Shown here: positions 17,905 to 27,802 of the stretch, one piece after another
Layout of the letters: each line of letters opens with the position of its first letter
Position numbering within the stretch: position 1 is the stretch's first letter
DNA from: Clostridium sp. CAG:245
GTDB taxonomy: Bacteria; Bacillota; Clostridia; TANB77; CAG-508
Assembly (NCBI GenBank): GCA_000435175.1
Contig: FR880082.1
Location: 49,361 to 113,360 of the forward strand
Direction: 5' to 3'
DNA length: 64,000 nt
Notes under the pieces: model-generated
Seen by the model: only the letters and a program-made list of their open reading frames with translations
Database searches by the model: none
What the model was told of the DNA's origin: nothing
Made by a program: the position numbers and the translations under genes

Positions 17905-19452
17905 TTATATTTCTTGATATTTTCCATAAATGATTCCAATGTTTAATTGTCCAAAGTCGTCTGTTGAAGCACTTCCACCATTATTGCTTGTACAAGATGC
18001 ACAGTTAGTGTTTGTATCTTCATTTGGTATAATTTCTTTTCCAGAACCACTTATAGCTCCATTATTTTCACAAAGTTCTACTATACTATTATTATACAAA
18101 ATTCCACAAATTCCTCCTAGATTAACCAAAGTATCTGTTTCGGAATTTACATTTCCATAATTTTTTGAATTTGATAATCTAGCTGCTTCACCATTTTTTC
18201 CGACTAATCCACCTAAATTTACAGTTTTACATATAACTCCTACAACTTTAGATACTTGTCCATCATTTCGGCATTGTGTAATTGTTCCTTTACTTTCTCC
18301 TGCTATTCCTCCAATATTAGTACTTCCAATTACATTTCCAGTATTTTTAGAATTTTCTATTGTAGCTGTTTCTAATATTGCAACAATTCCGCCTGCAAAT
18401 TCTTCATCATTTGAATTTTCTTTTAAGTTACTTATTTCTGCAGTATTCTGACAAGCAACTATGTATCCAGTTGATTTTCCTACTATTCCACCAACAATTT
18501 TTCCATCAATCTTTCCATTATTGGTGCAACTCGTAATGTTTCCATTTTGATTATCTGCAACAATACCAGCTGTATAATATTTTGATCCTGTTTGTTCTTC
18601 AATCTTACCTTCATTTGTACAGTTTGTAATTTCACCACTATTTTCTGTATTATTTTCAACATAATTTAAAGCAACTATTCCAGCTTTTAATTGATTTGAT
18701 ATAATTGCAATGCTATTTGCTGTATCAATTATTTTTCCGCTATTTTCTGCGCAAATTCCAGCAACTTCTATATTTGAACTCTCTGCGTTAATATTTGCTG
18801 TTATTGTTCCCTCCGTTTTGCAAGTCTGAATTATCCCAGAATTTTTTGCTGATATAGTTCCAATTAATACTTTTGTATTTTCAATGTTTTCGTCCACAGA
18901 AATTGTTACTGTCACTTTTAAATTTATTATTCTACCTTTATTATTACCAAATACTCCAACTAATACATTATTTTCTGCACCTTGAGCTATATTTACAGAA
19001 TAATTTCTTATTGTTTTATCATTTCCATTAAATATCCCCTCAAAGGCATGTTCTGAGTCTCCAATCGGCAAAAAACCGTTTGCAGTAGTCAGCTCTGTTT
19101 TTATATCTTCAACTTTGCCATCTTTATTTACGTCATCATACTTAGCTTTTGGATTTTTATATGACTCATCACTTTGAAAATCTAGCTTATTTGTAAGTTC
19201 AAAATACTGGTTGCTATATGTAATTCCGCTATTTACATTTTCTGATAATTTTAATAAGTCCTCTATGTTCTCTATTTTATATGGATCATCACTCGTTCCA
19301 CTACCATTAAAATCACTGGCCTTTCCAGTCGCAATTCTATTTGTTTTTGGTACATGTTTCTTAACAATCGAAACAGTTACTATTATTGCAATTATTACCA
19401 TCAATGCTATGAAAATTTGATATACACTTATAGTAATTTGTTTTTTCTTCAT
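17905..19452 (-). CDS. Membrane-anchored GLUG-repeat surface protein
   Basis: A protein of 515 aa with one N-terminal membrane helix (about 8-30) followed by an extracellular region. After a SGTSDDPYKIENIEDL segment come many imperfect repeats of the GLUG type (GGIVG, GGIAG, GGLVG, GGICG alternating with I..C.N.G), predicted to form a right-handed beta-helix. Such domains occur in adhesins and surface proteins of gut bacteria. The C-terminal ~40 residues hold a Cys pair and an Asn/Ser-rich turn. No LPXTG motif is present. GGAG lies 11 nt before the ATG; the gene begins 6 nt after the transglycosylase stop. Confidence 0.75.
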   Translation of the reverse strand: MKKKQITISVYQIFIALMVIIAIIVTVSIVKKHVPKTNRIATGKASDFNGSGTSDDPYKIENIEDLLKLSENVNSGITYSNQYFELTNKLDFQSDESYKNPKAKYDDVNKDGKVEDIKTELTTANGFLPIGDSEHAFEGIFNGNDKTIRNYSVNIAQGAENNVLVGVFGNNKGRIINLKVTVTISVDENIENTKVLIGTISAKNSGIIQTCKTEGTITANINAESSNIEVAGICAENSGKIIDTANSIAIISNQLKAGIVALNYVENNTENSGEITNCTNEGKIEEQTGSKYYTAGIVADNQNGNITSCTNNGKIDGKIVGGIVGKSTGYIVACQNTAEISNLKENSNDEEFAGGIVAILETATIENSKNTGNVIGSTNIGGIAGESKGTITQCRNDGQVSKVVGVICKTVNLGGLVGKNGEAARLSNSKNYGNVNSETDTLVNLGGICGILYNNSIVELCENNGAISGSGKEIIPNEDTNTNCASCTSNNGGSASTDDFGQLNIGIIYGKYQEI

Positions 19453-19458
19453 CTTTTG

Positions 19459-20031
19459 TTATGCTCCTTCATAAATAATCTGGTACATTCTATAATTATT
19501 AATAATCTTCCTAACATACATATTTGTTTCTTTATATGGAATGTTCTCTATGTCACTCCCATCGGCTTTTATTATTCCATCTCTAATCCATTGATTTACG
19601 TTTCCCATTCCAGCATTATATGCCGTGATTGCAAGTAACATATTTCCGTCAAAATTTTTTAATAATTCCGAATAGTATTTTGTGCCAATCATTATATTTT
19701 TTTCTGGCTCTAATAAGCTTTCTTCTTCAACCAACGGTTCATCTATTTTATCAGCAATTTCGTTTGCCGTGGCCTCCATTAACTGCATTAAGCCCTTTGC
19801 TCCACTCGATGATTTAGCCTTTTCTTTAAAATTGCTTTCGGCTTTTATCATGGAAAAAATTAGTAATGGATCCACGTTAAATTCTTGTGCATATTTTTCT
19901 ACATATTCTGAGTACTTTTTAGGATATATTTTTTGTAATATAATTTGCTTTATGTTAAATACTTTTATAATAGTTATAAGTAGTATAATACCAATTAGAA
20001 CACCCACTATAACCTTATATTGTTTTTTCAA
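19459..20031 (-). CDS. Lytic transglycosylase (SLT domain), membrane-anchored
   Basis: A protein of 190 aa with an N-terminal helix (about 7-28) and an SLT/goose-lysozyme-like domain. It carries the catalytic Glu65 in KAESNF, GAKGLMQLM, and AYNAGMGNVNQW. It cleaves peptidoglycan to 1,6-anhydro products at the cell surface. The start is TTG at 20031; the nearer ATG is followed at once by TAA, and the GGAG signal is 12 nt upstream, so initiation may be weak. It sits between polA and the GLUG gene. Confidence 0.9.
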   Translation of the reverse strand: MKKQYKVIVGVLIGIILLITIIKVFNIKQIILQKIYPKKYSEYVEKYAQEFNVDPLLIFSMIKAESNFKEKAKSSSGAKGLMQLMEATANEIADKIDEPLVEEESLLEPEKNIMIGTKYYSELLKNFDGNMLLAITAYNAGMGNVNQWIRDGIIKADGSDIENIPYKETNMYVRKIINNYRMYQIIYEGA

Positions 20032-20052
20032 ATTACATCTACTCTCCTTTGT

Positions 20053-22782
20053 TTATTTTACTTCATACCAGTCCTCACCCTCAGAGATTTCTACTTCAAG
20101 TGGAACTGATAATTTCATTGCATTTTCCATGCATTGTTTTAGAATTTCTTTTGCCTGTTGTTTATCTTCTTTGCTAACTTCTAATAACAATTCGTCATGT
20201 ATTTGCAGTACAATTTTACCATTAATATGCTTTTCTTTCAATGCTTTATTTACATTTATCATAGCAATTTTCATAATATCTGCTGCTGTTCCCTGTATTG
20301 GAGTATTCATAGCAACACGACTTCCAAATTGTCTTACCATATAATTTGAAGATTTTATTTCTGGAATGTATCTTCTTCTTCCAAAAAGAGTTTCTACATA
20401 TCCCTTTGCCTTTGCACTTTCTACTATATCATCCATGAAGTGTTTTATTCCTTGATATTTTTCAAGGTACTGATTAATGTATTCTTTAGCTTGTTTGTTG
20501 CTCACTCCTAACTGATTTGCAAGTCCAAAGTCACTTATTCCATACACTATTCCAAAGTTTACGGCCTTTGCAGATGACCTTTGCTCCTTTGTAACTTCTT
20601 CAATTGGAATTCCTAAAACCTTTGATGCAGCCTGTTTGTGAATATCTTCTCCGTGATTAAATGCGTGTATCATATTTTCATCTTGTGAAATATGTGCAAG
20701 CACTCTTAATTCTACTTGAGAATAATCTGCATCTATATAAATATTGCCTTCTGCAGGTTTAAAGGCTTTTCTTATTTGCTTTCCTAATTCTGCTCTAGTA
20801 GGAATGTTTTGTAAATTTGGCTCTGTACTGCTTATTCTTCCTGTTGCAGTAATTATTTGATGGAAACTCGAGTGTATTCTCTTAGTTTTAGGGTTTATAT
20901 AAGGAATTAACCCCTCAACATAAGTAGAATTTAATTTAGCAAGTGTTCTATATTCCAATATTTTTTCTATAATAGGATGTTGACCTTTTAACTTTTCTAA
21001 CACTTCAACATCAGTTGTGTAGCCATTTTTAGTCTTTTTATAAACTGGTAATTGTAATTTTTCAAATAATATTTTTCCTAGTTGTTGATGAGAATTTACA
21101 TTAAATTCTTCTCCTGCTAAATCACATATTTCATGTGATAAGGTTTCTACTTGGGCTTTTAATGTATCTCCAAAATCTTTTAATTCACTTTCATCTACCA
21201 TCATTCCATTAAATTGCATTTGTGCCAATACTGGTACTAACGGCATTTCGATATTATTAAATAAGCTTAATGAACCTACTTCTTCTAGCTTTTTCGTTGT
21301 AACTTCTTCTAAATTTGCTATTGCATAACAAATTAAAGCACTCTGATATTTGCTTCTTTCGTCGACTTTATCATCTTTTTGTTCCAAATTATCAAATAAA
21401 TTCATCTGGTCACTCTTCTTCTCATCTGCGCCATTAAATTCATTCTCTAAATATTCATCCATGTCTAATTCTAAATACTTTTTAGACATTTCTTCAATAT
21501 TGTTTTTATCTGTTGGGTTTAAATTATATCCGGCAATCTCAGCATCATATTTTATGTTATTATATTCACAGTCATGTTCTTTAAGAATGATATAGTCTGG
21601 TTTAGTTCTATAGCTTATTTTGTCTATTTTCTCGTCTGCAAAGATATTAATAATTTCAGGAGTTAACTCAAAGTCTTTTACATAAAGTACCTTCTTATCT
21701 TTATAAAAATATAATGATTTAAAAGTTTCTTTTATAATTGCACTTTCATCTTCAATCTTTTCTTTTTCGATATAATAAATAAATTTATCATTAATCTTTG
21801 AAATCTCGTCTTTTAAAGTATTTTTGTCTAACTCTACTAATGTAAATAAATCTTCAATCTTAGCTTCTTTCTTGGGTGTACCAAGTCCATTCAAATCAAA
21901 TCTTTCTATAAATCGATTAAATTGAAGCTCTTTAAATTTATTTGTTACTGCTTCTTTATCCCACTCCTTAGTCCTTAAATCTTCTATATTAACTCCGAGT
22001 GGTGCATCTCTTAGAATAGTTCCAAGAGTCCTAGATAGCATTGCTAAATCCTTGTTATTTTCAAGTTTAGTTTTTAATGCACCTTTGATATCATCTGCTT
22101 GTCCAGCCTCCAATTTTTCATACAAATTATCTATATTTTCATATTCTTTAATTAATTTTAGAGCAGTCTTTTCTCCTACTCCTGGAACTCCTGGAATATT
22201 ATCAGATGTATCTCCCATCAAGCCTTTTACTTGAATTAGCTGAACTGGTTTAACACCATATTCTTCGATTATCTTAGAATCATCATAATCCTCTGTCTCG
22301 GTCTTGCCCATTTTAGTACGAGGAATACGAATTGTAACTTTATCACTTGCAAGTTGAAAGTTATCTCTATCTCCAGAAAGAATAGTAACATAATGTCCAG
22401 CATCAGATGCTTGCTTAGAAATAGTTCCTATAACGTCATCTGCCTCATAGCCCTCTTTTTCGATTATTGCTATATTCATTGCTTTTAAAACTTCTTTAAT
22501 AACAGGCATTTGCTCAGCAAGTTCTTGTGGCATCGCATGGCGAGTACCTTTGTATTCTTTATACATCTTGTGTCTGTGAGTTGGAGCCTTCAAATCAAAG
22601 GCAACTGCAATATAATCTGGTTTTAAATCCTCTAAATCTTTAAATAAAATTGATAAAAATCCATATACCGCATTCGTATATTTACCATCAGCAGACATCA
22701 AAGATTTAGAGCTCATTATTCCATAAAAAGCCCTATTCATAATGCTGTTTCCATCTATTATTAATAATCTATTACTATCCAA
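20053..22782 (-). CDS. polA: DNA polymerase I
   Basis: A protein of 909 aa in three regions. The N-terminal 5'-3' nuclease (1-~290) shows LLIIDGNSIMNRAFYG, EADDVIGT and DTSDNIPGVPGVGEKTA. The middle domain (~300-520) keeps the fold but has no DxE exonuclease motif, so proofreading is probably absent as in Bacillus Pol I. The C-terminal polymerase has DADYSQVELRVLAH, the O-helix RSSAKAVNFGIVYG and QIHDELLLEV. It starts with TTG at 22782, supported by TTGGAGG at 8-nt spacing. Confidence 0.96.
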   Translation of the reverse strand: MDSNRLLIIDGNSIMNRAFYGIMSSKSLMSADGKYTNAVYGFLSILFKDLEDLKPDYIAVAFDLKAPTHRHKMYKEYKGTRHAMPQELAEQMPVIKEVLKAMNIAIIEKEGYEADDVIGTISKQASDAGHYVTILSGDRDNFQLASDKVTIRIPRTKMGKTETEDYDDSKIIEEYGVKPVQLIQVKGLMGDTSDNIPGVPGVGEKTALKLIKEYENIDNLYEKLEAGQADDIKGALKTKLENNKDLAMLSRTLGTILRDAPLGVNIEDLRTKEWDKEAVTNKFKELQFNRFIERFDLNGLGTPKKEAKIEDLFTLVELDKNTLKDEISKINDKFIYYIEKEKIEDESAIIKETFKSLYFYKDKKVLYVKDFELTPEIINIFADEKIDKISYRTKPDYIILKEHDCEYNNIKYDAEIAGYNLNPTDKNNIEEMSKKYLELDMDEYLENEFNGADEKKSDQMNLFDNLEQKDDKVDERSKYQSALICYAIANLEEVTTKKLEEVGSLSLFNNIEMPLVPVLAQMQFNGMMVDESELKDFGDTLKAQVETLSHEICDLAGEEFNVNSHQQLGKILFEKLQLPVYKKTKNGYTTDVEVLEKLKGQHPIIEKILEYRTLAKLNSTYVEGLIPYINPKTKRIHSSFHQIITATGRISSTEPNLQNIPTRAELGKQIRKAFKPAEGNIYIDADYSQVELRVLAHISQDENMIHAFNHGEDIHKQAASKVLGIPIEEVTKEQRSSAKAVNFGIVYGISDFGLANQLGVSNKQAKEYINQYLEKYQGIKHFMDDIVESAKAKGYVETLFGRRRYIPEIKSSNYMVRQFGSRVAMNTPIQGTAADIMKIAMINVNKALKEKHINGKIVLQIHDELLLEVSKEDKQQAKEILKQCMENAMKLSVPLEVEISEGEDWYEVK

Positions 22783-22799
22783 AAATTATACCTCCAAAA

Positions 22800-23627
22800 C
22801 TATTCGTATATTCCTATACTTCTCATATAATTTATATATCCTTTATCTATATTGTTCCACTTATCAATTTTATCATTTAAAATCTCCATGTTTACTGGTG
22901 CTTTTGAGTATGACTCATAACTCTTTACAATGCCATTTTTAAACTTTTCTGGGCATCTTCCAATTATTCTAGAAATATCATCATATTTATCTCCAAAACC
23001 ACCAAATCCGAAATCTATAATAGCCGCAACATTATTATTATCATCTAACAATACATTGCTTGGGTTCAAATCACCATGAACCAAGTTATTGCAACTATCA
23101 TCTATTTTACTCTCTTTCCAGAATTTTATATCATCTTCACTCAAATGCAAATTTAAAAGTTCGTCTAGGAAATCTGGTAGTTTCAAGCCAATATTTCTTG
23201 TATTAAATACTTCGTCTTTATTAAAATCTAAGTTATGCAATTCATACATAAATTTTGCAATTTCATTTCCAACATTCTCAACTTCTTTATCACTAAGTGA
23301 ATCCATCTTCTTAGCAAGTGGAGTGCCTTTTATTTTTTTATGTACACTAAATGGTTTACCATTATAATATTTTAGTTCTAGCTTACTAGTATTAAAATCT
23401 GTTTTATTATATATGTAACCTGCAAATTCACAGTCCTTTACAATAGTTCTAGACCAGAATTCATCACGTGGAAATCTAAAGAAATAGTTCCCTTCATCAG
23501 TTTCAACCTCATATACTATGTTAGTCCAGCCAGTTGTAATCTGGTTTGCTTTTACTATTTTTTTCCCTTTTAGGGTATCTGCAATTATTTTTTCAAAATT
23601 TTCATCACTTTTAAAAAATATATCCAT
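22800..23627 (-). CDS. Phosphotransferase of the aminoglycoside/choline kinase fold
   Basis: An APH-superfamily kinase. It has ATP-site strands around TTGWTNIVYEV, the catalytic Brenner motif HGDLNPSN (about 184-191) and the metal-binding DFG at about 205 in IIDFGFGGFGDKYDDI. The substrate is unknown; members phosphorylate antibiotics, choline, sugars or homoserine. Two starts are possible: 23627 (AAAGGA, 6-nt spacing), where the family fold begins, and in-frame ATG 23705, which also has AAAGGA (8 nt) and adds 26 residues. I prefer 23627. It lies 17 nt upstream of polA. Confidence 0.8.
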   Translation of the reverse strand: MDIFFKSDENFEKIIADTLKGKKIVKANQITTGWTNIVYEVETDEGNYFFRFPRDEFWSRTIVKDCEFAGYIYNKTDFNTSKLELKYYNGKPFSVHKKIKGTPLAKKMDSLSDKEVENVGNEIAKFMYELHNLDFNKDEVFNTRNIGLKLPDFLDELLNLHLSEDDIKFWKESKIDDSCNNLVHGDLNPSNVLLDDNNNVAAIIDFGFGGFGDKYDDISRIIGRCPEKFKNGIVKSYESYSKAPVNMEILNDKIDKWNNIDKGYINYMRSIGIYE

Positions 23628-23796
23628 ATTAATCCTTTCAATACTCAATTTAAAGAAAATAAAACACTCATATTCTGCATTTAAATATGACTCATTTATT
23701 TCCATTTTATTGTTCCTTTGTCAACAATTATTAAAGTAAAACATTTGTATTCATTCTGTTAACCTAGCTTGTTAACATACTCTGTTACTAGCTCAA

Positions 23797-24357
23797 CTAC
23801 TCATTATTTTGCATTTTATCCTTAATCAATTTAATAAGTTCATCTTTTGATTTTTCGTCATAATTATTATATATTATGTAATCAAACATATCTTGTAATT
23901 TCTTATCACTCATAAAATTTTTATATTGTTCTTCTGTCTCTTTAATTCTCTCGTTTTCTTTCTCTGGTGTTAAATTTCTTTTCTTTACTTGTTCTAATGC
24001 CACATTTATATCATTTGGCAATATATAAATAGTGACAATATCTGGTCTTATTCTTTTCCAGTCTTGAATAGTAGTATAATACATTTCAAACACATAATTT
24101 TCATTAGATAAAATTTCATCTTTTTTATATGCATATGTACCACCAAACACATCAAAATCGTAAGCAATTTTCCCATCATCTTTGAGTTTTTGTAACTCTT
24201 CATGAGTCATAAAAAGTCCAGTTTTTCCGTTTTGTTCACCTATTCTCATAGTTCTTGTTCTTATAGTATGTACCTTTTTGAAATCAAGCTTTTTTGCAAT
24301 TTCTTCTGCATAAAAACTTTTTCCCACTCCAGTAATACCAGAAAGTGCTAATAACAT
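23797..24357 (-). CDS. Guanylate-kinase-like P-loop kinase
   Basis: A protein of 186 aa with Walker A GITGVGKS (7-14), the guanylate-kinase-like segment HTIRTRTMRIGEQNG, and a lid region rich in Lys and Glu. It resembles GMK but the nucleoside-binding residues are only partly recognisable, so the substrate is left open. The ATG follows AAAGGAG and a good promoter lies at 24405-24433. It heads the run of genes towards polA. Confidence 0.72.
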   Translation of the reverse strand: MLLALSGITGVGKSFYAEEIAKKLDFKKVHTIRTRTMRIGEQNGKTGLFMTHEELQKLKDDGKIAYDFDVFGGTYAYKKDEILSNENYVFEMYYTTIQDWKRIRPDIVTIYILPNDINVALEQVKKRNLTPEKENERIKETEEQYKNFMSDKKLQDMFDYIIYNNYDEKSKDELIKLIKDKMQNNE

Positions 24358-24404
24358 TATGTTCTCCTTTTGTTCTTATATTTTGTTGTTATTTTTCATT
24401 GCAA

Positions 24405-24433
24405 ACTATATCATATTTTAGGAGATTTATCAA
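24405..24433 (-). promoter_or_regulatory. Promoter of the guanylate-kinase-like gene; notes on gap 24358-24705
   Basis: TTGATA (24428-24433), 17 nt, TATAGT (24405-24410) on the - strand, about 48 nt before the ATG. The remaining gap holds the terminator at 24478-24534 and AT-rich DNA with a 28-codon frame lacking a clear ribosome binding site. Confidence 0.6.
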
Positions 24434-24477
24434 TGAAAAATATATAAAATAATTGTAAGTGCTAAATAAAACAGCGT

Positions 24478-24534
24478 AAAATAACCCCAGATTTTTAAGT
24501 TTTGCTTAAATTTCTGGGGGTATTATTTTATTCC
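24478..24534 (-). terminator. Terminator downstream of the Ig-repeat gene
   Basis: AATACCCCCAGAAATTTAA pairs with TTAAAAATCTGGGGTTATT around GCAAAAC on the - strand, followed by TTACG. The pairing is strong over the CCCCAGA/TCTGGGG core. It lies about 170 nt past the broken surface-protein gene. Confidence 0.7.
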
Positions 24535-24705
24535 AAATTTTTATCATATCCTTCTTGAAGTTCTATCTTTATTTTGCTACTTACAAAAACGGTCGGTTTT
24601 AATATATTTGACATTACTGGTTGTTTTTCTTTATCTAATTTGTTTAAATTGATTTACTTTCCTTTTTTAAAGGCTCAAGTTGTCTACTAAAAATATTTTT
24701 TGATT

Positions 24706-25605
24706 CTAGAAAGTAGTAGCTAGACGAACATGGTAAGTATTCTTCTTATCCAAAAAATCTATTGTCCACTCACTAAATTCTATTTGCCATGCTCCAAAAC
24801 TACCTGTCCAATCAGGTTCTCTTGTTGAAGACCAATAATTTGCTGCTAATTTATAAGTGGTATAGTTTGATTTTGTAATTCCTAGTTTTGTTGCAAACGC
24901 TGCCCATTCATTTTTTGGAGGTACAATCCATACCCCATTAACCTTATTTTGTGCATCCCAATATCCATAAGTATTATTATCTACATCTTCTAATGCCATT
25001 ACATAAAATCTATTATTTCCATTTTCACTTTTCGCTCTTAAAACATCCTTAGTTCCAAATGGTCCTTTATACCCTATTTCACTAATATAATATTCCTTCA
25101 AATCCGTCACTTCATTAATAGAATAATCACCCTTATAACACCAGCTTCCACTATCAGCCTTAGAGAAATCTTCAAATATTATTCCATCTGGGGTTCCATC
25201 TCCATCTGTATCTGCATAATAACCTACACCTGAATCTGCTGTAAATGTCGGATTTTTTACAGTTACTGTATATGTTGCTGTTTTTTCATTATAGTTTGTA
25301 CTTGCTGCACTCTTTACAGTTATTGTTGCACTTCCTGCACCAACTGATTTTACTGTTACCGTACTTCCACTTATGCTTACTGTTGCCACACTTGTATTGC
25401 TTGAAGATACACTTAAAGTTCCTGTATTTCCGCTAACTGTAAATGTTGTACTATTAGGATAATTAATTGTTCCACTGGTTGCTGATAATGTTAATCTTCC
25501 TGCTGCTTTGTTTACTTTTACTGTTTGTGTTGTACTTTGTGTTTTATAACCTGCTTTACTTGCTCTTACTGTTACTGTAAATGATGATGTATTTGTTATT
25601 GTTGG
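24706..25605 (-). pseudogene. Fragment C of Ig-repeat surface protein: repeat plus alternate C-terminal domain
   Basis: About 299 open codons without their own start. The fragment begins mid-repeat with PTITNTSSFTVTVRASKAG, continues through an Ig-like (MBG/Big_2-type) unit, and ends in a globular domain with YWSST and a C-terminal HVRLATTF, resembling C-terminal modules of clostridial surface proteins. Directly upstream in this frame is TAG at 25608-25606. The first ~100 nt copy the repeat at 26150-26240; 42 nt (25565-25606) are identical to 26199-26240. This is either the 3' part of a former tandem paralogue or a silent cassette. Confidence 0.7.
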
Positions 25606-26974
25606 CTACATGTTTTGCATCATCATCTGCATCTGAATACCCTCCGCTTTTGTATGCTTTTGTATAATTTTCTAAATCCGCTGTTATTTTTGTGTATGCT
25701 GCACTATCAAAATTAGTTATATTAGTTCCTGCTGTTGGATATACCGTAGATGTTTTTGGTACTTCTATCCATACATACTGACTTCCATCTTTATCTTCTA
25801 TTACTAATCCGTTACTTAAGTCTGTGCCATCCACCTTTTTAAAGTCATTGCCTGGCAAATATGGGTTAGAGCCAGTTGATGAACTCATATATTGATTTAC
25901 AGTAACACTAACTGTCTTTTTACTTGTTATTCCATTACTTGTACCTGTTACTGTAAACGTGTAAGTTCCATTCTTAGTAACTTTATATGGCAAACTAGGT
26001 GATACACTTGTGCTTCCTGATGCTATTGAATGGCTAAATGTTATATATAAATCTTTGCCTGTCAAAGCTCCATTAGCTGCTATTGCTGTTCCACTTCCAT
26101 TACTGTTTTCTACTACTTTTATAGTTCCTATTACTATCTGCCCTCCAACTTTTACAGTCTGCGTTGTACTTTGTGTCTTATATCCTGCTTTACTTGCCCT
26201 TACTGTTACTGTAAATGATGATGTATTTGTTATTGTTGGCATTGTTGTACTATATGTTGTTCCATTTGTTGAATATTCTATCTTTGCATCACTTGGTGTT
26301 ACTGTTACTTTTGTTATCGCATTGTGTGCCTTTCCATCATATGTTCCTGTGTATGGTGTTGCACTTAAACTTATTGTTCCATTATTTACTGTTGCTATGT
26401 ATGTTGCAGATTTTGCATTATAATTTGTTGCAGCCGCACTTGTTACTGTTATTGTTGCTTTTCCTGCTGTTGTTCCTGGTTTTACCGTTACTGTATTTCC
26501 ACTTATACTTGCAGTTGCTATATTTGTGTTATTTGAAGATACACTCAATGTTCCTGTATTTCCGCTTATTGTAAAGCTTGTGCTTGTTGGATATGTTAAT
26601 GTTCCACTTGTTGAAGATAATATTAAACTTCCATTTGCTTTATTTACTTTTACTGTTTCTGTTGTAGATACTGTTTTGTATCCTTCTTTACTTGCCACCA
26701 CTGTTACACTAAACTCCGATGTATCTTTTATCTTTGGCATCTCTTCACTATATTTTCCACCATTTATAGAATATTCTAATTTAGCATCACTTGGCTCAAC
26801 ACTTATATTAGATAACGCATCATGTTCTTGTCCATCATATGTTCCAACATATGGTGTTACTTCTAATTTAATTGTTCCATTTTGGACCGTTGCTATGTGA
26901 ATTACTTTATTCTCTGCATAATCTCCATTTGCTGCACTTTTTACAACTATATTAGCCTTTCCGGCTGTTATACC
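25556..26974 (-). pseudogene. Fragment B of Ig-repeat surface protein: repeats plus truncated C-terminal domain
   Basis: This continues fragment A after a one-base shift near 26975. It holds two Ig-like repeat units (each with TYDG, PSDAK, SKAGYKT/SKEGYKT), a third sandwich-like domain, and the first ~75 residues of a C-terminal domain with GSQYVWIEVPK and TNITNFDSAAYTK. In clostridial relatives that domain runs on much further, so it is cut short here. At 25606/25607 the sequence jumps into a copy of the repeat in another frame, giving a nonsense tail and a stop at 25556. The frame has no start of its own upstream of 26740. Confidence 0.72.
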
Positions 26975-27530
26975 GTGGTTTTACTGTTACAGTATTTCCA
27001 TCTAAACTTGCCGTGGCAATGTTTGGTGCATCTGAGTTTACCGTTAGCTCTCCTCCAGAAGCATTATTTGTTATTTCAAAACTGCCACTGTTTGGATACG
27101 TATATGTTCCATCATATGAAGATAATGTTAAATCTCCTGAAACTGCCACTCCTTCATACGTTATTTCTACGTCTCCATTTTCCTTATCTTTTAACAAAAA
27201 TTTGTATTGGTCATTAATTATAATGTATGCATTCTTGTTATCTATCTTTTCTGTTGAACTCAAATCATAATTTTTCTTTCCTGTACTTATTTGCTCCAAA
27301 TAATTTTCTAAATTTACAGTTTTGCTTTCAACTTGAATATCTGCTTTTTCAAGTTCCAATGCCTCTTTTATTCCAGCTATTGTTTGAATTTTCTGTGTGC
27401 TTTTCGCTTTGTCAAATAAATTATTATTTCCAATTACTAAGCTTACACTTACCCCTGCTAATATTAATAAAACTACTATTGTTACCACTAGCGAAATTAT
27501 TGTAATTCCTCTTACTTCTTTTGTTTTCAT
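26952..27530 (-). pseudogene. Fragment A of Ig-repeat surface protein: pilin-like N-terminus
   Basis: ATG at 27530 follows GGGAGG (9 nt). The N-terminus has a prepilin-like segment, RGITIISLVVTIVVLLILAG, a hydrophobic helix after a Gly cleavage site but without the usual Glu at +5. An ELEKADIQ helix and an Ig-like repeat follow. The repeat reads GNTVTVKP and then loses frame: compared with the parallel repeat at about 26470-26490, one extra base sits at 26975. Dropping it restores KPGITAGKANIVV and joins fragment B. Either a true frameshift or a base error. Confidence 0.75.
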
Positions 27531-27735
27531 GTATTATATCCTCCCGCTTTTATTGTTAAGTAATATACTTAATGAATTTTTAACGTTCAATATGTTTTTT
27601 ATTTAAATCAATTTTAAATTTTCAATTGTATATTTTTTATTTTATTGCTAATTTTTTTCAACTTCATTTTTTCATTGCACTAAATTAAACTTATTCTATT
27701 AATTTTTCTTTTATCTCAATTTTCAACATACTAAT

Positions 27736-27797
27736 AAAAAAGAAGCATTAGTTGCATGTAGCTACTTTTCTGTACTCGCACTATAAACTTCTTTTTT
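27736..27797 (-). terminator. Terminator of the FxLYD-like gene
   Basis: AAAAAAGAAG (27736-27745) pairs with CTTCTTTTTT (27788-27797) around a 42-nt interior that can form smaller stems. It begins 5 nt past the stop of the 166-aa gene and has a T-run on the - strand. Confidence 0.65.
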
Positions 27798-27802
27798 ATT
27801 TT

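Noticed and set aside
19682..20344. A 220-codon + strand frame opposite the transglycosylase and polA 3' ends
   Set aside because: It lies fully antisense to two well-identified genes, is hydrophobic in the manner of reverse-frame AT-rich sequence, and has no ribosome binding site.
24535..24640. A 28-codon - strand frame (MSNILKPTVFVSSK...) between the broken surface gene and its terminator
   Set aside because: It reads like real protein but has no good ribosome binding site and no recognisable family; may be a gene remnant, not supportable as a gene.
26010..26900. Long + strand frames opposite the Ig-repeat gene
   Set aside because: They mirror the Thr/Val/Ser-rich repeats in antisense and give Leu/Val-rich low-complexity text without start signals.
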